DNA of 64,000 nt, taken from assembly GCF_901764995.1 (NCBI RefSeq), contig NZ_CABFKI010000013.1, positions 2,967 through 66,966 on the forward strand, given 5' to 3'. The DNA comes from Actinobacillus porcinus. Lineage in GTDB: Bacteria > Pseudomonadota > Gammaproteobacteria > Enterobacterales > Pasteurellaceae. Below the pieces are notes generated by a model that was not told the origin of the DNA, searched no databases, and saw nothing but the letters and a program-made list of their open reading frames with translations. Positions 1-8,055 of the stretch are shown in pieces (position 1 is the first letter of the stretch; each line of letters begins with the position of its first letter). The position numbers and the translations under genes are program-made.

Positions 1-116
1 AAAGAACTAGACGAAAAAATAAAGAAGAGATAAATCAGTCACAGCTTGTTTTTGATTTTAAAGAATGACGAGAATAGATAAATTAAGGTTAAGATAAAGT
101 CATCAAAAGAATAATC

Positions 117-231
117 TTGGCGGCGATAGTGCGGTGGTCCCACCTGACCCCATGCCGAACTCAGAAGTGAAACGCCGTAACGCCGATGGTAGTGTGGGAC
201 TTTCCCATGTGAGAGTAGGTCACCGCCAGGT
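117..231 (+). rRNA. rrf: 5S ribosomal RNA, copy 1
   Basis: The stretch is close to the gammaproteobacterial 5S sequence, with the conserved core CCCATGCCGAACTCAGAAGT and terminal helix arms GGCGG and CCGCC pairing at the ends. It is the last rRNA of an operon whose 23S gene would lie before the window; bases 1-116 are AT-rich spacer in which I see no gene. A second, diverged copy follows about 50 bp later. The exact mature ends are estimated by comparison with the E. coli molecule. Confidence 0.95.
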
Positions 232-236
232 CTTTT

Positions 237-280
237 ATTTCTTAAACTTATTCAAAGAGTAAGTTTAAGAAATAAATTTT
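237..280 (+). terminator. Perfect 14-bp inverted repeat between the two 5S genes
   Basis: Arms 237-250 and 260-273 are perfectly complementary around a 9-base loop and are followed by AAATTTTTTT. The stem is AT-rich, so it could be a weak terminator after the first 5S gene or a processing hairpin that separates the tandem 5S transcripts. The 5S and tRNA genes downstream are on the same strand and need read-through or their own promoter. Confidence 0.5.
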
Positions 281-281
281 T

Positions 282-395
282 TTGGCAGCAATAGTGCAGT
301 AGCTCCACCTGATCCCATGCCGAACTCAGAAGTGAAATGCTGTAACGCCGATGGTAGTGTGGGGATTCCCCATGTGAGAGTAGGTCACTGCCAAT
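282..395 (+). rRNA. rrf: 5S ribosomal RNA, copy 2 (diverged)
   Basis: This second tandem 5S gene shares the core CCCATGCCGAACTCAGAAGT with copy 1 but differs at many positions. The differences are paired: the terminal helix changes from GGCGG/CCGCC to GGCAG/CTGCC, a second helix from GCGGT/GCCGT to GCAGT/GCTGT, and the hairpin near the 3' end from GGGA/TCCC to GGGG/CCCC. Paired change argues that the folded RNA is under selection and the gene is functional rather than decaying. It is followed directly by tRNA-Asp. Confidence 0.92.
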
Positions 396-408
396 TACCA
401 CATTTTGC

Positions 409-485
409 GGAGTGGTAGTTCAGCTGGTTAGAATACCTGCCTGTCACGCAGGGGGTCGCGGGTTCGAGTCCCGTCCATTCCGCCA
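409..485 (+). tRNA. tRNA-Asp (anticodon GTC)
   Basis: A 77-base cloverleaf with acceptor arms GGAGTGG and CCATTCC, anticodon loop CTGTCAC with GTC, T loop GGTTCGAGTCC and an encoded CCA end. It is co-transcribed with the 5S genes and the following tRNA-Trp, an arrangement common at the end of rRNA operons in this family. Confidence 0.97.
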
Positions 486-497
486 ATTCATACCAAT

Positions 498-573
498 AGG
501 GGCGTAGTTCAATTGGTAGAGCACCGGTCTCCAAAACCGGGTGTTGGGAGTTCGAGCCTCTCCGCCCCTGCCA
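498..573 (+). tRNA. tRNA-Trp (anticodon CCA)
   Basis: A 76-base cloverleaf with acceptor arms AGGGGCG and CGCCCCT, anticodon loop CTCCAAA with CCA, a GAGTTCGAGCC T arm and an encoded CCA end. It lies 12 bases after tRNA-Asp and is the last recognisable gene of the rRNA transcript. Bases 574-662 separate it from a convergent transporter gene; I see no convincing terminator there. Confidence 0.97.
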
Positions 574-662
574 TAAAAAGCCCTAAACTTCAAAGAGTTA
601 CAATCATCTTATAAATCCATTTTCTAACCAAACGACAAACATACCCTAAATATCACATCTCA

Positions 663-1532
663 CTATTTTGAACTTCTCAACCGCGGTAACCGATAAATCA
701 ACAATGCCATTAAAATACAAAAACAGCCCATTCCTTTTATCCAGCTCATAGTTTCGTTAAAAATAAGAATACTGAGAAGACACGTCCACACAGGCTCCAA
801 CACCATAATCAACGCCGCCGTGCTCACTTGACAATGTTTCTGCCCCAAGGTTTGTAACAACATTCGCCCATTTGTTGCAATCAATAAACTGGCTAAAAAC
901 CACCACCATATAGACGGACTAAAGCTTGGCGGATAACTTTCAAAAAAGTAAGAATAAAACGAACAACAAATTCCAACAACGCCAACTTGCAAGGTTGTTA
1001 ATGACAGCACCGGAATATTTTGTGCAAAATGATTATTCAAAACAAAATAAATGGCAGCAGTAATAGACGAAAATAAAAAGATTAAGCTACCCAACGAAAA
1101 ATAAAGTTGCCCACGCCCAAATGCCAGTAAGGTTAACCCAAGAAGTGCGATAGGCAATGAAATCCAAAAAATTTTTTGCGGCTTATCTTTAAAAAACAGC
1201 CAAGACACCAACGGCGCAATCAACATCGATAAACTGACTAAAAACGCCCCCTCCCCTAAATGTTGGCTATGAATTAACCCTAATGTCCATAAACTAATAT
1301 AAACAGCATAACAAATCCCAACCAAACAGGCCTGTATGATTTGCGTGTTTGAAAGTTGCTTTAATTGAGAATAGGCAAATGGCAGAAAAATGCAGAAACC
1401 AAGTGCAAATCTTGCTCCCATAAACCCAATAGGAGGAAACTCAGCCATAGCAAATTTGGAAAAAAACCAACCTGAAGCTGCCATAATTGACACTAAAAAG
1501 AGAATCCCTTCCCCAAAATATTTTTGTCTCAT
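663..1532 (-). CDS. EamA-family (DMT superfamily) transporter
   Basis: A 289-residue, very hydrophobic protein with about ten predicted membrane segments arranged as two similar halves, the usual plan of drug/metabolite exporters of the EamA/RhaT group. It starts with a short MRQKYFGEG leader and ends in a basic tail (YRLPRLRSSK), which suits an inner-membrane carrier with a cytosolic C-terminus. The substrate cannot be read from sequence. It points toward the tRNA genes and follows uxuA on the same strand, but a terminator at 1552-1581 separates them, so it is probably transcribed on its own and is not necessarily part of glucuronate metabolism. Confidence 0.85.
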   Translation of the reverse strand: MRQKYFGEGILFLVSIMAASGWFFSKFAMAEFPPIGFMGARFALGFCIFLPFAYSQLKQLSNTQIIQACLVGICYAVYISLWTLGLIHSQHLGEGAFLVSLSMLIAPLVSWLFFKDKPQKIFWISLPIALLGLTLLAFGRGQLYFSLGSLIFLFSSITAAIYFVLNNHFAQNIPVLSLTTLQVGVVGICCSFYSYFFESYPPSFSPSIWWWFLASLLIATNGRMLLQTLGQKHCQVSTAALIMVLEPVWTCLLSILIFNETMSWIKGMGCFCILMALLIYRLPRLRSSK

Positions 1533-1551
1533 TCTTCTCTCCTGATCTGCT

Positions 1552-1581
1552 AAAAAATTGACCGCACTTTTGTGCGGTCAA
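1552..1581 (-). terminator. Rho-independent terminator made of paired uptake signals
   Basis: Read on the minus strand, TTGACCGCAC, a short loop and GTGCGGTCAA form a strong stem followed by six T. It lies downstream of the uxuA stop. The stem is two inverted copies of the Haemophilus-type DNA uptake sequence, a common terminator design in this family. Confidence 0.85.
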
Positions 1582-1618
1582 GATGATAAGCGTTTTCTTA
1601 ACATTTATCTTATCAACA

Positions 1619-2803
1619 TTATTTCTCAAAAAAGACTTTTTTAAGACCCATTTCTAAACCGCGAAATTCCGCCAATCCTTTCAAACGACCAATAGCAGAA
1701 TACCCTGGATTTGTTTTTTTCTTCAAGTCATCAAGCATTTGATGCCCATGATCCGGACGCATTGGAATTAAACGTGTATCACCATTCGCTTTACGGCGAT
1801 ATTCTTCGGTTAATAAGGCTTTCACTACATTAAACATATCCACATCACCTTCTAAATGCGCGGCTTCATGGAATGTTAATGGATTATCTTCGCGACAAGT
1901 TGAACGTAAATGGGCGAAGTAAATACGATCACCAAATTTTTCCGTCATTTTCACCAAATCATTGTCCGCTCGAACACCATAAGAACCCGTACACATCGTA
2001 AAACCATTCGCAGGTAAATTGCAAGCATCCACATACCATTGCATATCTTCAATAGTTGAAACAATCCGCGGCAAGCCTAAAATTGGACGCGGTGGATCAT
2101 CAGGATGAACCGCCATCTTAATCCCGACTTCTTGCGCTACAGGAATAATTTCATTTAAAAAATAAGCCAAGTGTGTACGGAATTTTTCAGGGGTAATATC
2201 TTTATAACGATCAAGTTGCCCTTGGAATTCTTCTAACGTATACCCCTCTTCAGCACCAGGTAAACCCGCAATAATATTATTGGTTAATTGCTTAATATCG
2301 GCTTCAGACATATTTTCATAATACGCTTTAGCTTGCGCTTGTTCATCAGCAGTATAAATAGCTTCTGCACCAGGGCGTTTCAAAATATACAACTCAAATG
2401 CCGCAAATGCAATTTGGTCGAAACGTAATGCTTTTGAACCATCAGGCAATTCGTACGCCAAATCGGTACGCGTCCAATCTAAAACCGGCATAAAATTATA
2501 ACAAACCGTATCAATACCACATTGCGCAAGGTTCCGTAAGGTTTGTTTATAGTTCTCGATCCAAGTTTTATAGTTCCCCGTTTGAGTCTTAATTTCTTCA
2601 TGAACAGGCACACTCTCAACCACAGACCAAGTCAAACCCGCTGCTTCAATAATCGCTTTACGTTTATTAATTTCTTCAATACTCCAAATTTGCCCATTCG
2701 GAATATGATGAAGCGCATTAACAATACCTGTCGCCCCCGCCTGACGAATATCCGCTAACGAGACAGGATCATTCGGTCCATACCAACGCCATGTTTGTTC
2801 CAT
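1619..2803 (-). CDS. uxuA: Mannonate dehydratase
   Basis: UxuA removes water from D-mannonate to give 2-keto-3-deoxygluconate, the third chemical step of cytosolic D-glucuronate breakdown. The 394-residue length is normal for the family. The start [20 protein letters not shown] and internal segments such as [11 protein letters not shown] and YFAHLRST, which hold metal-binding histidines, are typical of this TIM-barrel enzyme. It is the last gene of the minus-strand arm, 29 bp after uxuR, with a good ribosome site (AAGGAGATATT) before the ATG, and is closed by the terminator at 1552-1581. The genes for the steps before and after it are in the divergent arm. Confidence 0.95.
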   Translation of the reverse strand: MEQTWRWYGPNDPVSLADIRQAGATGIVNALHHIPNGQIWSIEEINKRKAIIEAAGLTWSVVESVPVHEEIKTQTGNYKTWIENYKQTLRNLAQCGIDTVCYNFMPVLDWTRTDLAYELPDGSKALRFDQIAFAAFELYILKRPGAEAIYTADEQAQAKAYYENMSEADIKQLTNNIIAGLPGAEEGYTLEEFQGQLDRYKDITPEKFRTHLAYFLNEIIPVAQEVGIKMAVHPDDPPRPILGLPRIVSTIEDMQWYVDACNLPANGFTMCTGSYGVRADNDLVKMTEKFGDRIYFAHLRSTCREDNPLTFHEAAHLEGDVDMFNVVKALLTEEYRRKANGDTRLIPMRPDHGHQMLDDLKKKTNPGYSAIGRLKGLAEFRGLEMGLKKVFFEK

Positions 2804-2832
2804 AGTAATATCTCCTTATTAAATATATTGTG

Positions 2833-3588
2833 TTATAACCCAACAGCAACCGGATTAACGTTAAATAAAAAGCCATCAAAATTAGGATCTTCAATATCTG
2901 ATAATTCAAATAACTTTTGTTTTACATTTTCCAAATGTTGCCACATTGCTTTTTTAGCTAATGCTGGATCTTTTCGTTGAATACTCATTAAAATTTGTTC
3001 GTGATCTTTCAACCAATTATGCCGATATTCTTGATTACCAATATGCGAATGTAGACCTTTCCACATGGGGTTATTACGATATTTCCATAAATCACGTTGC
3101 ATTTGAACCAATACCTCATTTTGAGTGATTTCGGCAATTGCTTGATGAAATTCTTCATCTTCGTGATAATCTTTATCACCTTGTTCAAGAGCAGCTTTTT
3201 CACGGTTTAATATTTCTTTTAAATATAAAATATCATTACGTGTTGCTTGAATTGCTGCGAATTCTGCAATGCTGCTTTCAAAAAGCTGACGAGCTTGTAA
3301 TAATTCAAAGGGGCCTACATCTTCATAAACCAATTTATCATTTACTTGAGTATTGTTGCCAGGTAAATTAATAACATAAACACCCGATCCCTTACGGACT
3401 TCAACAAGATTTTCCAACTCAAGCATAATAATAGCTTCACGTACGACAGTACGGCTTACATTCATTTTTTCAGCAAGATCTCGTTCAGGTGGCAGTCGAT
3501 CACCAATCGAGTAAGTTCCTTTACTGAGTTCTTCTTTTAAAATTGAACCAATTTTTTTATATGAACGTAAATCGCCTGAATTGACCAT
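2833..3588 (-). CDS. uxuR: GntR/FadR-family regulator of the hexuronate genes (UxuR-like)
   Basis: An N-terminal winged helix (residues about 1-70 from the chosen start) contains the GntR motif RLPPERDLAEKMNVSRTVVR, followed by an all-helical FCD ligand domain (ARQLFESSIAEFAA onward). UxuR proteins repress uronate genes until a pathway intermediate such as fructuronate binds. I start at the ATG beginning MVNSGDLRSYKK: it has AGAGAG upstream and aligns with the family, whereas the longer frame adds 16 unlikely residues and would overlap the glycosidase. It lies between the glycosidase and uxuA, which supports local regulation. A matching palindrome is at 7861-7876. Confidence 0.88.
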   Translation of the reverse strand: MVNSGDLRSYKKIGSILKEELSKGTYSIGDRLPPERDLAEKMNVSRTVVREAIIMLELENLVEVRKGSGVYVINLPGNNTQVNDKLVYEDVGPFELLQARQLFESSIAEFAAIQATRNDILYLKEILNREKAALEQGDKDYHEDEEFHQAIAEITQNEVLVQMQRDLWKYRNNPMWKGLHSHIGNQEYRHNWLKDHEQILMSIQRKDPALAKKAMWQHLENVKQKLFELSDIEDPNFDGFLFNVNPVAVGL

Positions 3589-3602
3589 ATTGGACTCTCT
3601 TT

Positions 3603-5984
3603 TTATATATCCGTTAAGTTGAATAAATCTCCGCACTTAAATATTTTACCATTCACCACAAATTTTCTTGTTTCATTGGCAGGTAAGGTAAATTTAATTG
3701 CTTTGTAAGCAGGTATCCAGTTACCCTGTTTTTGAATATCCATATAAACTGAATCTTGAGTACTACGTAATGTAATATCTAATTGTAAATACTCTCCCTG
3801 TTGATATTGGTAGGTTAATCCATCATCATCGAAAATGGATACTTTTACTTCACCATCTTGTATTAGTGGATAAATAGCAAATTCTCTTGTTGTATCTGCT
3901 TCAGGTTTTGTATACGCCATGCGTTCAGACATAGGAATGACTGATCCAGCCTTAACAAATAGTGGAATACGTTCTAACGGTGCGCCGACATTAATTGTTT
4001 GACCTCCAGCATAGAACGTTTGAGCATAAAAATCATACCATCCTAAGTTATTTTGTGGCAGATAAACTTGACGTTCTCGCTGACCTTTTTCAACAACGGA
4101 AGCAACAAGCAAATCTTGACCAAATAAATAATCATCTGTTTCGACATAAGTATTTAGGTCATTCTCATGATCTAAAAATGTAGGGCGTAACATTGGCTCA
4201 AGATCTTTATGTGATTGCCAAAAAATATTGTAAATATAAGGCATCAATTTATAACGAAGTTTGATCGTATCACGAATGATATTCGTCACTTCAGGATACA
4301 TCCAAGGTTCGTTAACGGTTTTATCGTCATTCCAAGAATGGATAGTAAAACGTGGATGAAAAATACCATTTTGAACCCAACGTACAAATAATTCAGGTTC
4401 AGGTTTATCGCCTGAGAAACCACCTACATCATGCCCTACATTGTACAAACCTGATAAACTCATACCCAAGCCCATACGAATGTTATAGCGTAAAGTATTC
4501 CAGTTAGTACGATTATCACCAGACCAAGTTTGTACATAACGATTCATTCCCGCACAACCTGAACGAGAAATGAGATACGGACGTTCATTAGGCGCAAATT
4601 CTTTTTGTGCTTCGTAAGATGAACGCATCATTAAGAGTGGATGTAATGCTCGAATTAAATTTATTGGAATAGCTTTCCCAAAGCCTACGCATTTGGCTTG
4701 TTCATCCCAAATTTCATATTCATTGTTATCATTCCATGTAGAACAAATACCACGTTCCAATAATTGCTCTTTAACATTATCTTTCCACCATTTTACCGTT
4801 GCTGGGTTGGTAAAATCTAAATGAGAGCCTTCATCATCCCAAAATACCGAACGCTCTGGTAAACCAGTTTCACTATCTTTGATAAATAAACCTAAGTCCT
4901 GAACTTCTTTATAGCGTGGATGATCTTGCAACATACATGGTTTAATATTTGCAGCAAGATTCATACCAGCCTTGTGAAAATACTCCGTCATTTTCAAGGG
5001 TTCAGGAATTTTGTCGTAATTCCAATTGAATACATAACGTTTATTTTTAATTGAAGTATAACCCGAAGATAATTGGAATGAATCACATGGAATATCATGT
5101 TGCTGACATAAATCCACAAATTTTTTGAGCTGTTCTTGAGCATCATCCGCATCCGTATAACTCATTGTAGAGCCACTGTATCCTAATCCCCAACGTGGAC
5201 CAAAGATTGTACCACCTGTAAGTGCGGTGTATTTTTTGGTAACTTCTAATGTACTTGGTCCTAGAATAACATAGTAGTCCATATCACCATCTTCTGCGCG
5301 GTAGCTCTTATAAGCAATATGATAATTATCTAGTTCATTGCCCAAATCAAACCAACATTGAGCTAAATTATCGTAATAAATGCCATAACTCACATCATTT
5401 TTTCGAGTAATATAGAATGGAATATGCTTATAAAGTGGATCTGTCTTTTCAGCATTATATCCCATTGCATCCAAATTACGCATTTCAAAACGGCGACCTT
5501 TTCGATTTAGATCTCCTGCTTTTTCCCCTAAACCATAACAGTTTTCATCAAGAGTGCGAGTAATAAAATGAGCAATTTTATTGTTACTTATTCCGAACTG
5601 ATAAGCCCCGGTTTTACGTTCTTGAATTAGTGGTAACCATTGACCATTTTTATTATATTCCCATTCAAGCGCGAGAGGTTGATGAACGCGTACTTTCAGT
5701 TGTTCTGTTGCTATTTCAATACTTTCGTTATCTAATTTAAGTTGATAAGCAGGTAATGAAAATCCTTCTGTTGAAATACGCGGACGACCTTCAAAAGGAA
5801 CATCATCTTGATTGGGTGTAATTGCCCAAGTGCGGTCTAATTTAAAGGTATTTTTTTGAGTAAAGGCAACTCGAATAATATCTTGTTCTAAGACATAAAT
5901 ATGCATCACATAATCACGTTCGCACTGAATATCTACGCGATTGCCTTCTTGTTTTAAAAATCTTGCTTGTTTTAAGGTTTTCAT
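3603..5984 (-). CDS. Glycoside hydrolase family 31 alpha-glycosidase, cytoplasmic
   Basis: A 793-residue protein with GH31 architecture: N-terminal beta-sandwich (about 1-240), a catalytic barrel beginning near FGPRWGLGYSGS, and C-terminal sheet domains. The likely nucleophile is Asp419 in TWNDNNEYEIWD and the likely acid/base is Asp490 in TWSGDNRTNW, a spacing normal for the family. There is no signal peptide, so it should act on imported material. The nucleophile motif resembles GH31 alpha-glucosidases more than the KTDFGE motif of E. coli YicI, an alpha-xylosidase. Its place between the TRAP permease and uxuR suggests it releases a uronate or sugar from an imported glycoside. That role is inferred from context only. 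Confidence 0.85.
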   Translation of the reverse strand: MKTLKQARFLKQEGNRVDIQCERDYVMHIYVLEQDIIRVAFTQKNTFKLDRTWAITPNQDDVPFEGRPRISTEGFSLPAYQLKLDNESIEIATEQLKVRVHQPLALEWEYNKNGQWLPLIQERKTGAYQFGISNNKIAHFITRTLDENCYGLGEKAGDLNRKGRRFEMRNLDAMGYNAEKTDPLYKHIPFYITRKNDVSYGIYYDNLAQCWFDLGNELDNYHIAYKSYRAEDGDMDYYVILGPSTLEVTKKYTALTGGTIFGPRWGLGYSGSTMSYTDADDAQEQLKKFVDLCQQHDIPCDSFQLSSGYTSIKNKRYVFNWNYDKIPEPLKMTEYFHKAGMNLAANIKPCMLQDHPRYKEVQDLGLFIKDSETGLPERSVFWDDEGSHLDFTNPATVKWWKDNVKEQLLERGICSTWNDNNEYEIWDEQAKCVGFGKAIPINLIRALHPLLMMRSSYEAQKEFAPNERPYLISRSGCAGMNRYVQTWSGDNRTNWNTLRYNIRMGLGMSLSGLYNVGHDVGGFSGDKPEPELFVRWVQNGIFHPRFTIHSWNDDKTVNEPWMYPEVTNIIRDTIKLRYKLMPYIYNIFWQSHKDLEPMLRPTFLDHENDLNTYVETDDYLFGQDLLVASVVEKGQRERQVYLPQNNLGWYDFYAQTFYAGGQTINVGAPLERIPLFVKAGSVIPMSERMAYTKPEADTTREFAIYPLIQDGEVKVSIFDDDGLTYQYQQGEYLQLDITLRSTQDSVYMDIQKQGNWIPAYKAIKFTLPANETRKFVVNGKIFKCGDLFNLTDI

Positions 5985-6001
5985 TTAATCCAGTCCTCTA
6001 A

Positions 6002-7303
6002 TTAGTAACCAAGTAGTGTTTTTGGTAACCACAAACTTAACTCTGGCACAAATGTCACAATAAATAATGTCACAATCAATACGGCATAGAATGGTAATAA
6101 TGGTTTGATTACCTTATCAATTTTGACTCCTGCTACTGAGCAACCGACAAATAATGTTGAACCAACAGGTGGCGTGCAAATACCAATTGATAGGTTAAAT
6201 GCCATTAAAATACCGAAATGCACAGGATCCATCCCCAATTCAGTCACGATAGGTAATAAAATGGGGGTGAATATTAACAATGCAGGTGTCATATCCATAA
6301 ATGTACCTACAATTAATAAAATGACATTAATAATCAGTAGGATAACAATTGGGTTATCAGACACACCAAGCAACGCATCGCTGATAGTATAAGGAATATC
6401 AGCATTTGCCATTGCCCAAGACATCCCCATTGATGCACCAATTAGTAACAAAACGATAGAAGTTGTTATCATTGCATCTAAAATGACAGAAGGTAATTCT
6501 TTAAGGCTGATTTCACGATAAATACATACGGAAAGGATGAGTGTATATACCACGGCAATAGCAGAAGCTTCTGTTGCTGTAAAAATACCGCCAATAATAC
6601 CGCCTATAATCACGACTACTAAACCCAAGCTAGGTAATGCGTCAAGCGTTTTCGTTGTGACTTCTTTAAGCGTTGGTTTTGGTGAAACAGGGTATTTGTT
6701 TTTCTTCGCAATAAAATAAGCGATCAGCATAATTCCTAAGCCCATTAAAATTCCAGGGATATAACCAGCAAGGAATAATGCACCAATTGATGTACCACCT
6801 GAAATTAATGAATAAACGATAAATGTGTTACTTGGTGGAATTAATAAGCCTGTAGGGGATGATGTAATATTAACTGCGGCAGAAAATGCGGGATCATAAC
6901 CTTCTTTCTTTTGAAGTGGTGCCATTGTGCCACCTACAGCGGCTGCAGCTGCCACGGCAGAACCTGAAATTGAGCCAAACATCATATTTGCTAGTACGTT
7001 AACGTGTGCAAGTGAACCCGGTAAGCGACCGCCTAATACTTTTGCAAATTCAATTAATCGTAATGCAATACCGCCACGATTCATGATATTGCCAGCTAAA
7101 ATAAAGAATGGAATTGCCAGTAATGAAAAACTGTCTAAACCCGATGCCATTTTTTGTGAGATGACAGCAATTGCAGCATCAAATGGAATTGCTAACATAA
7201 TAGTTAACAAAGAAGATACTCCAATCGCAAAAGAAATTGGTACACCAATTGCAAGTAAAAGAAAAAAGCTACCTGCTAATGTAATAATTGTTGTCCATTC
7301 CAT
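6002..7303 (-). CDS. TRAP transporter large permease (DctM type)
   Basis: The 433-residue protein is almost wholly hydrophobic with about 12 membrane segments and family signatures such as FSLLAIPFFILAGNIMNRGG and the glycine-rich ISGSAVAAAAAVGGTMAP. DctM is the sodium-coupled translocation subunit that works with the small DctQ subunit and a periplasmic binding protein. It follows dctQ by 11 bp and precedes the GH31 gene by 17 bp, so all are probably one transcript. The locus points to a hexuronate as cargo; in E. coli this uptake is done by an unrelated MFS carrier, ExuT. Confidence 0.93.
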   Translation of the reverse strand: MEWTTIITLAGSFFLLLAIGVPISFAIGVSSLLTIMLAIPFDAAIAVISQKMASGLDSFSLLAIPFFILAGNIMNRGGIALRLIEFAKVLGGRLPGSLAHVNVLANMMFGSISGSAVAAAAAVGGTMAPLQKKEGYDPAFSAAVNITSSPTGLLIPPSNTFIVYSLISGGTSIGALFLAGYIPGILMGLGIMLIAYFIAKKNKYPVSPKPTLKEVTTKTLDALPSLGLVVVIIGGIIGGIFTATEASAIAVVYTLILSVCIYREISLKELPSVILDAMITTSIVLLLIGASMGMSWAMANADIPYTISDALLGVSDNPIVILLIINVILLIVGTFMDMTPALLIFTPILLPIVTELGMDPVHFGILMAFNLSIGICTPPVGSTLFVGCSVAGVKIDKVIKPLLPFYAVLIVTLFIVTFVPELSLWLPKTLLGY

Positions 7304-7314
7304 AGAGAAGCTCC

Positions 7315-7806
7315 TTAATTTTGAGTTGAAAGTTGACGAATGTCAGTGATGACGTCTCTGGCTAAGAAAATCAGCATAAAGAAACCGCTCACAGGAAGAG
7401 CTAAATAGACCAATCCCATTTGAATACCTAATACAGGCGATATTTGACCTGCGGCAATAGTGTCCAAAACCAATCTTGTTCCACCATAGCACATTATTAC
7501 TACAATAAAGAAAATGCTAATAATATTAATAACTAGCTGAAGTAATGCTTGTTTTTTAGGAGCGGTTTCCAACTTCATTAGAAGTAGATCAATTGCTAGG
7601 TGTTTCTTTTTACCTAAACCATAGGCTGCACCAACAAGTCCGACCCAGATAAATAGAAAACGTGCAGTTTCATCTGTAAATGCGCTTGGTGCGTTAAGAA
7701 CGTAGCGAGAAAAAACTTGCCATACTACAGAAATGACGAGACCGACACAAAGAACAACACAGAAAGCTGCTAGTACTCGCTCTAATAATGTTATGAGTTT
7801 ATTCAT
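7315..7806 (-). CDS. TRAP transporter small permease (DctQ type)
   Basis: A protein of about 163 residues with four membrane segments. The FSRYVLNAPSAFTDETARFL segment between helices one and two is characteristic of DctQ. I start at ATG 7806 (MNKLITLLERV) because AAGGAGATAATA lies directly before it; the longer open frame adds 35 residues without a ribosome site. It is the first gene of the minus-strand arm and faces dctP across a 249-bp regulatory region holding a CRP site and a UxuR-type palindrome. Confidence 0.92.
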   Translation of the reverse strand: MNKLITLLERVLAAFCVVLCVGLVISVVWQVFSRYVLNAPSAFTDETARFLFIWVGLVGAAYGLGKKKHLAIDLLLMKLETAPKKQALLQLVINIISIFFIVVIMCYGGTRLVLDTIAAGQISPVLGIQMGLVYLALPVSGFFMLIFLARDVITDIRQLSTQN

Positions 7807-7860
7807 TATTATCTCCTTTAATGAACTTACTTTATTAATCGTCAATATCAGAATATTCTT

Positions 7861-7876
7861 AATTGGTAAACCAAAT
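7861..7876. promoter_or_regulatory. Probable UxuR operator
   Basis: AATTGGTAAACCAAAT contains the perfect palindrome TTGGT-N2-ACCAA. This is the known core of UxuR/ExuR operators in gammaproteobacteria. It is 55 bp upstream of the dctQ start, in the divergent dctQ-dctP region, and uxuR is in the same locus. Binding itself is inferred. Confidence 0.75.
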
Positions 7877-7924
7877 ATACGCTTTTTTATACAAAAAACT
7901 ATCAATTTCAAAAGTTTTTGTTTA

Positions 7925-7946
7925 TTTTGTGATCTTTATCACAAAT
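7925..7946. promoter_or_regulatory. CRP (cAMP receptor protein) site
   Basis: TTTTGTGATCTTTATCACAAAT has an exact TGTGA-N6-TCACA core (7928-7943). It lies between the divergent TRAP genes and fits carbon catabolite control of a sugar-acid locus. A separate dyad, TGATGAA-N4-TTCATCA, is at 7999-8016, nearer dctP; its partner is unknown. Confidence 0.82.
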
Positions 7947-8055
7947 TTAAACAAAAGAAATAGAACCACTTTTTATTTTGGTCTAATATCTTGACGACTG
8001 ATGAAATTGTTCATCAATTATTCAATTAAATTTCACTACTATGGAGAACGTATTT

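Noticed and set aside
3589-3636. Longer start for uxuR beginning MRRFIQLNGYIKRES
   Set aside because: It overlaps the glycosidase end and adds residues absent from GntR relatives; ATG 3588 has a better ribosome site.
3603-5984. Naming the GH31 gene yicI (alpha-xylosidase)
   Set aside because: The nucleophile motif WNDNNEYE does not match the KTDFGE type of YicI; only the GH31 family assignment is safe.
7991-8025. A sigma-70 promoter for dctP using TTGACG at 7991
   Set aside because: The -35 is plausible, but no convincing -10 lies 16-18 bp downstream.
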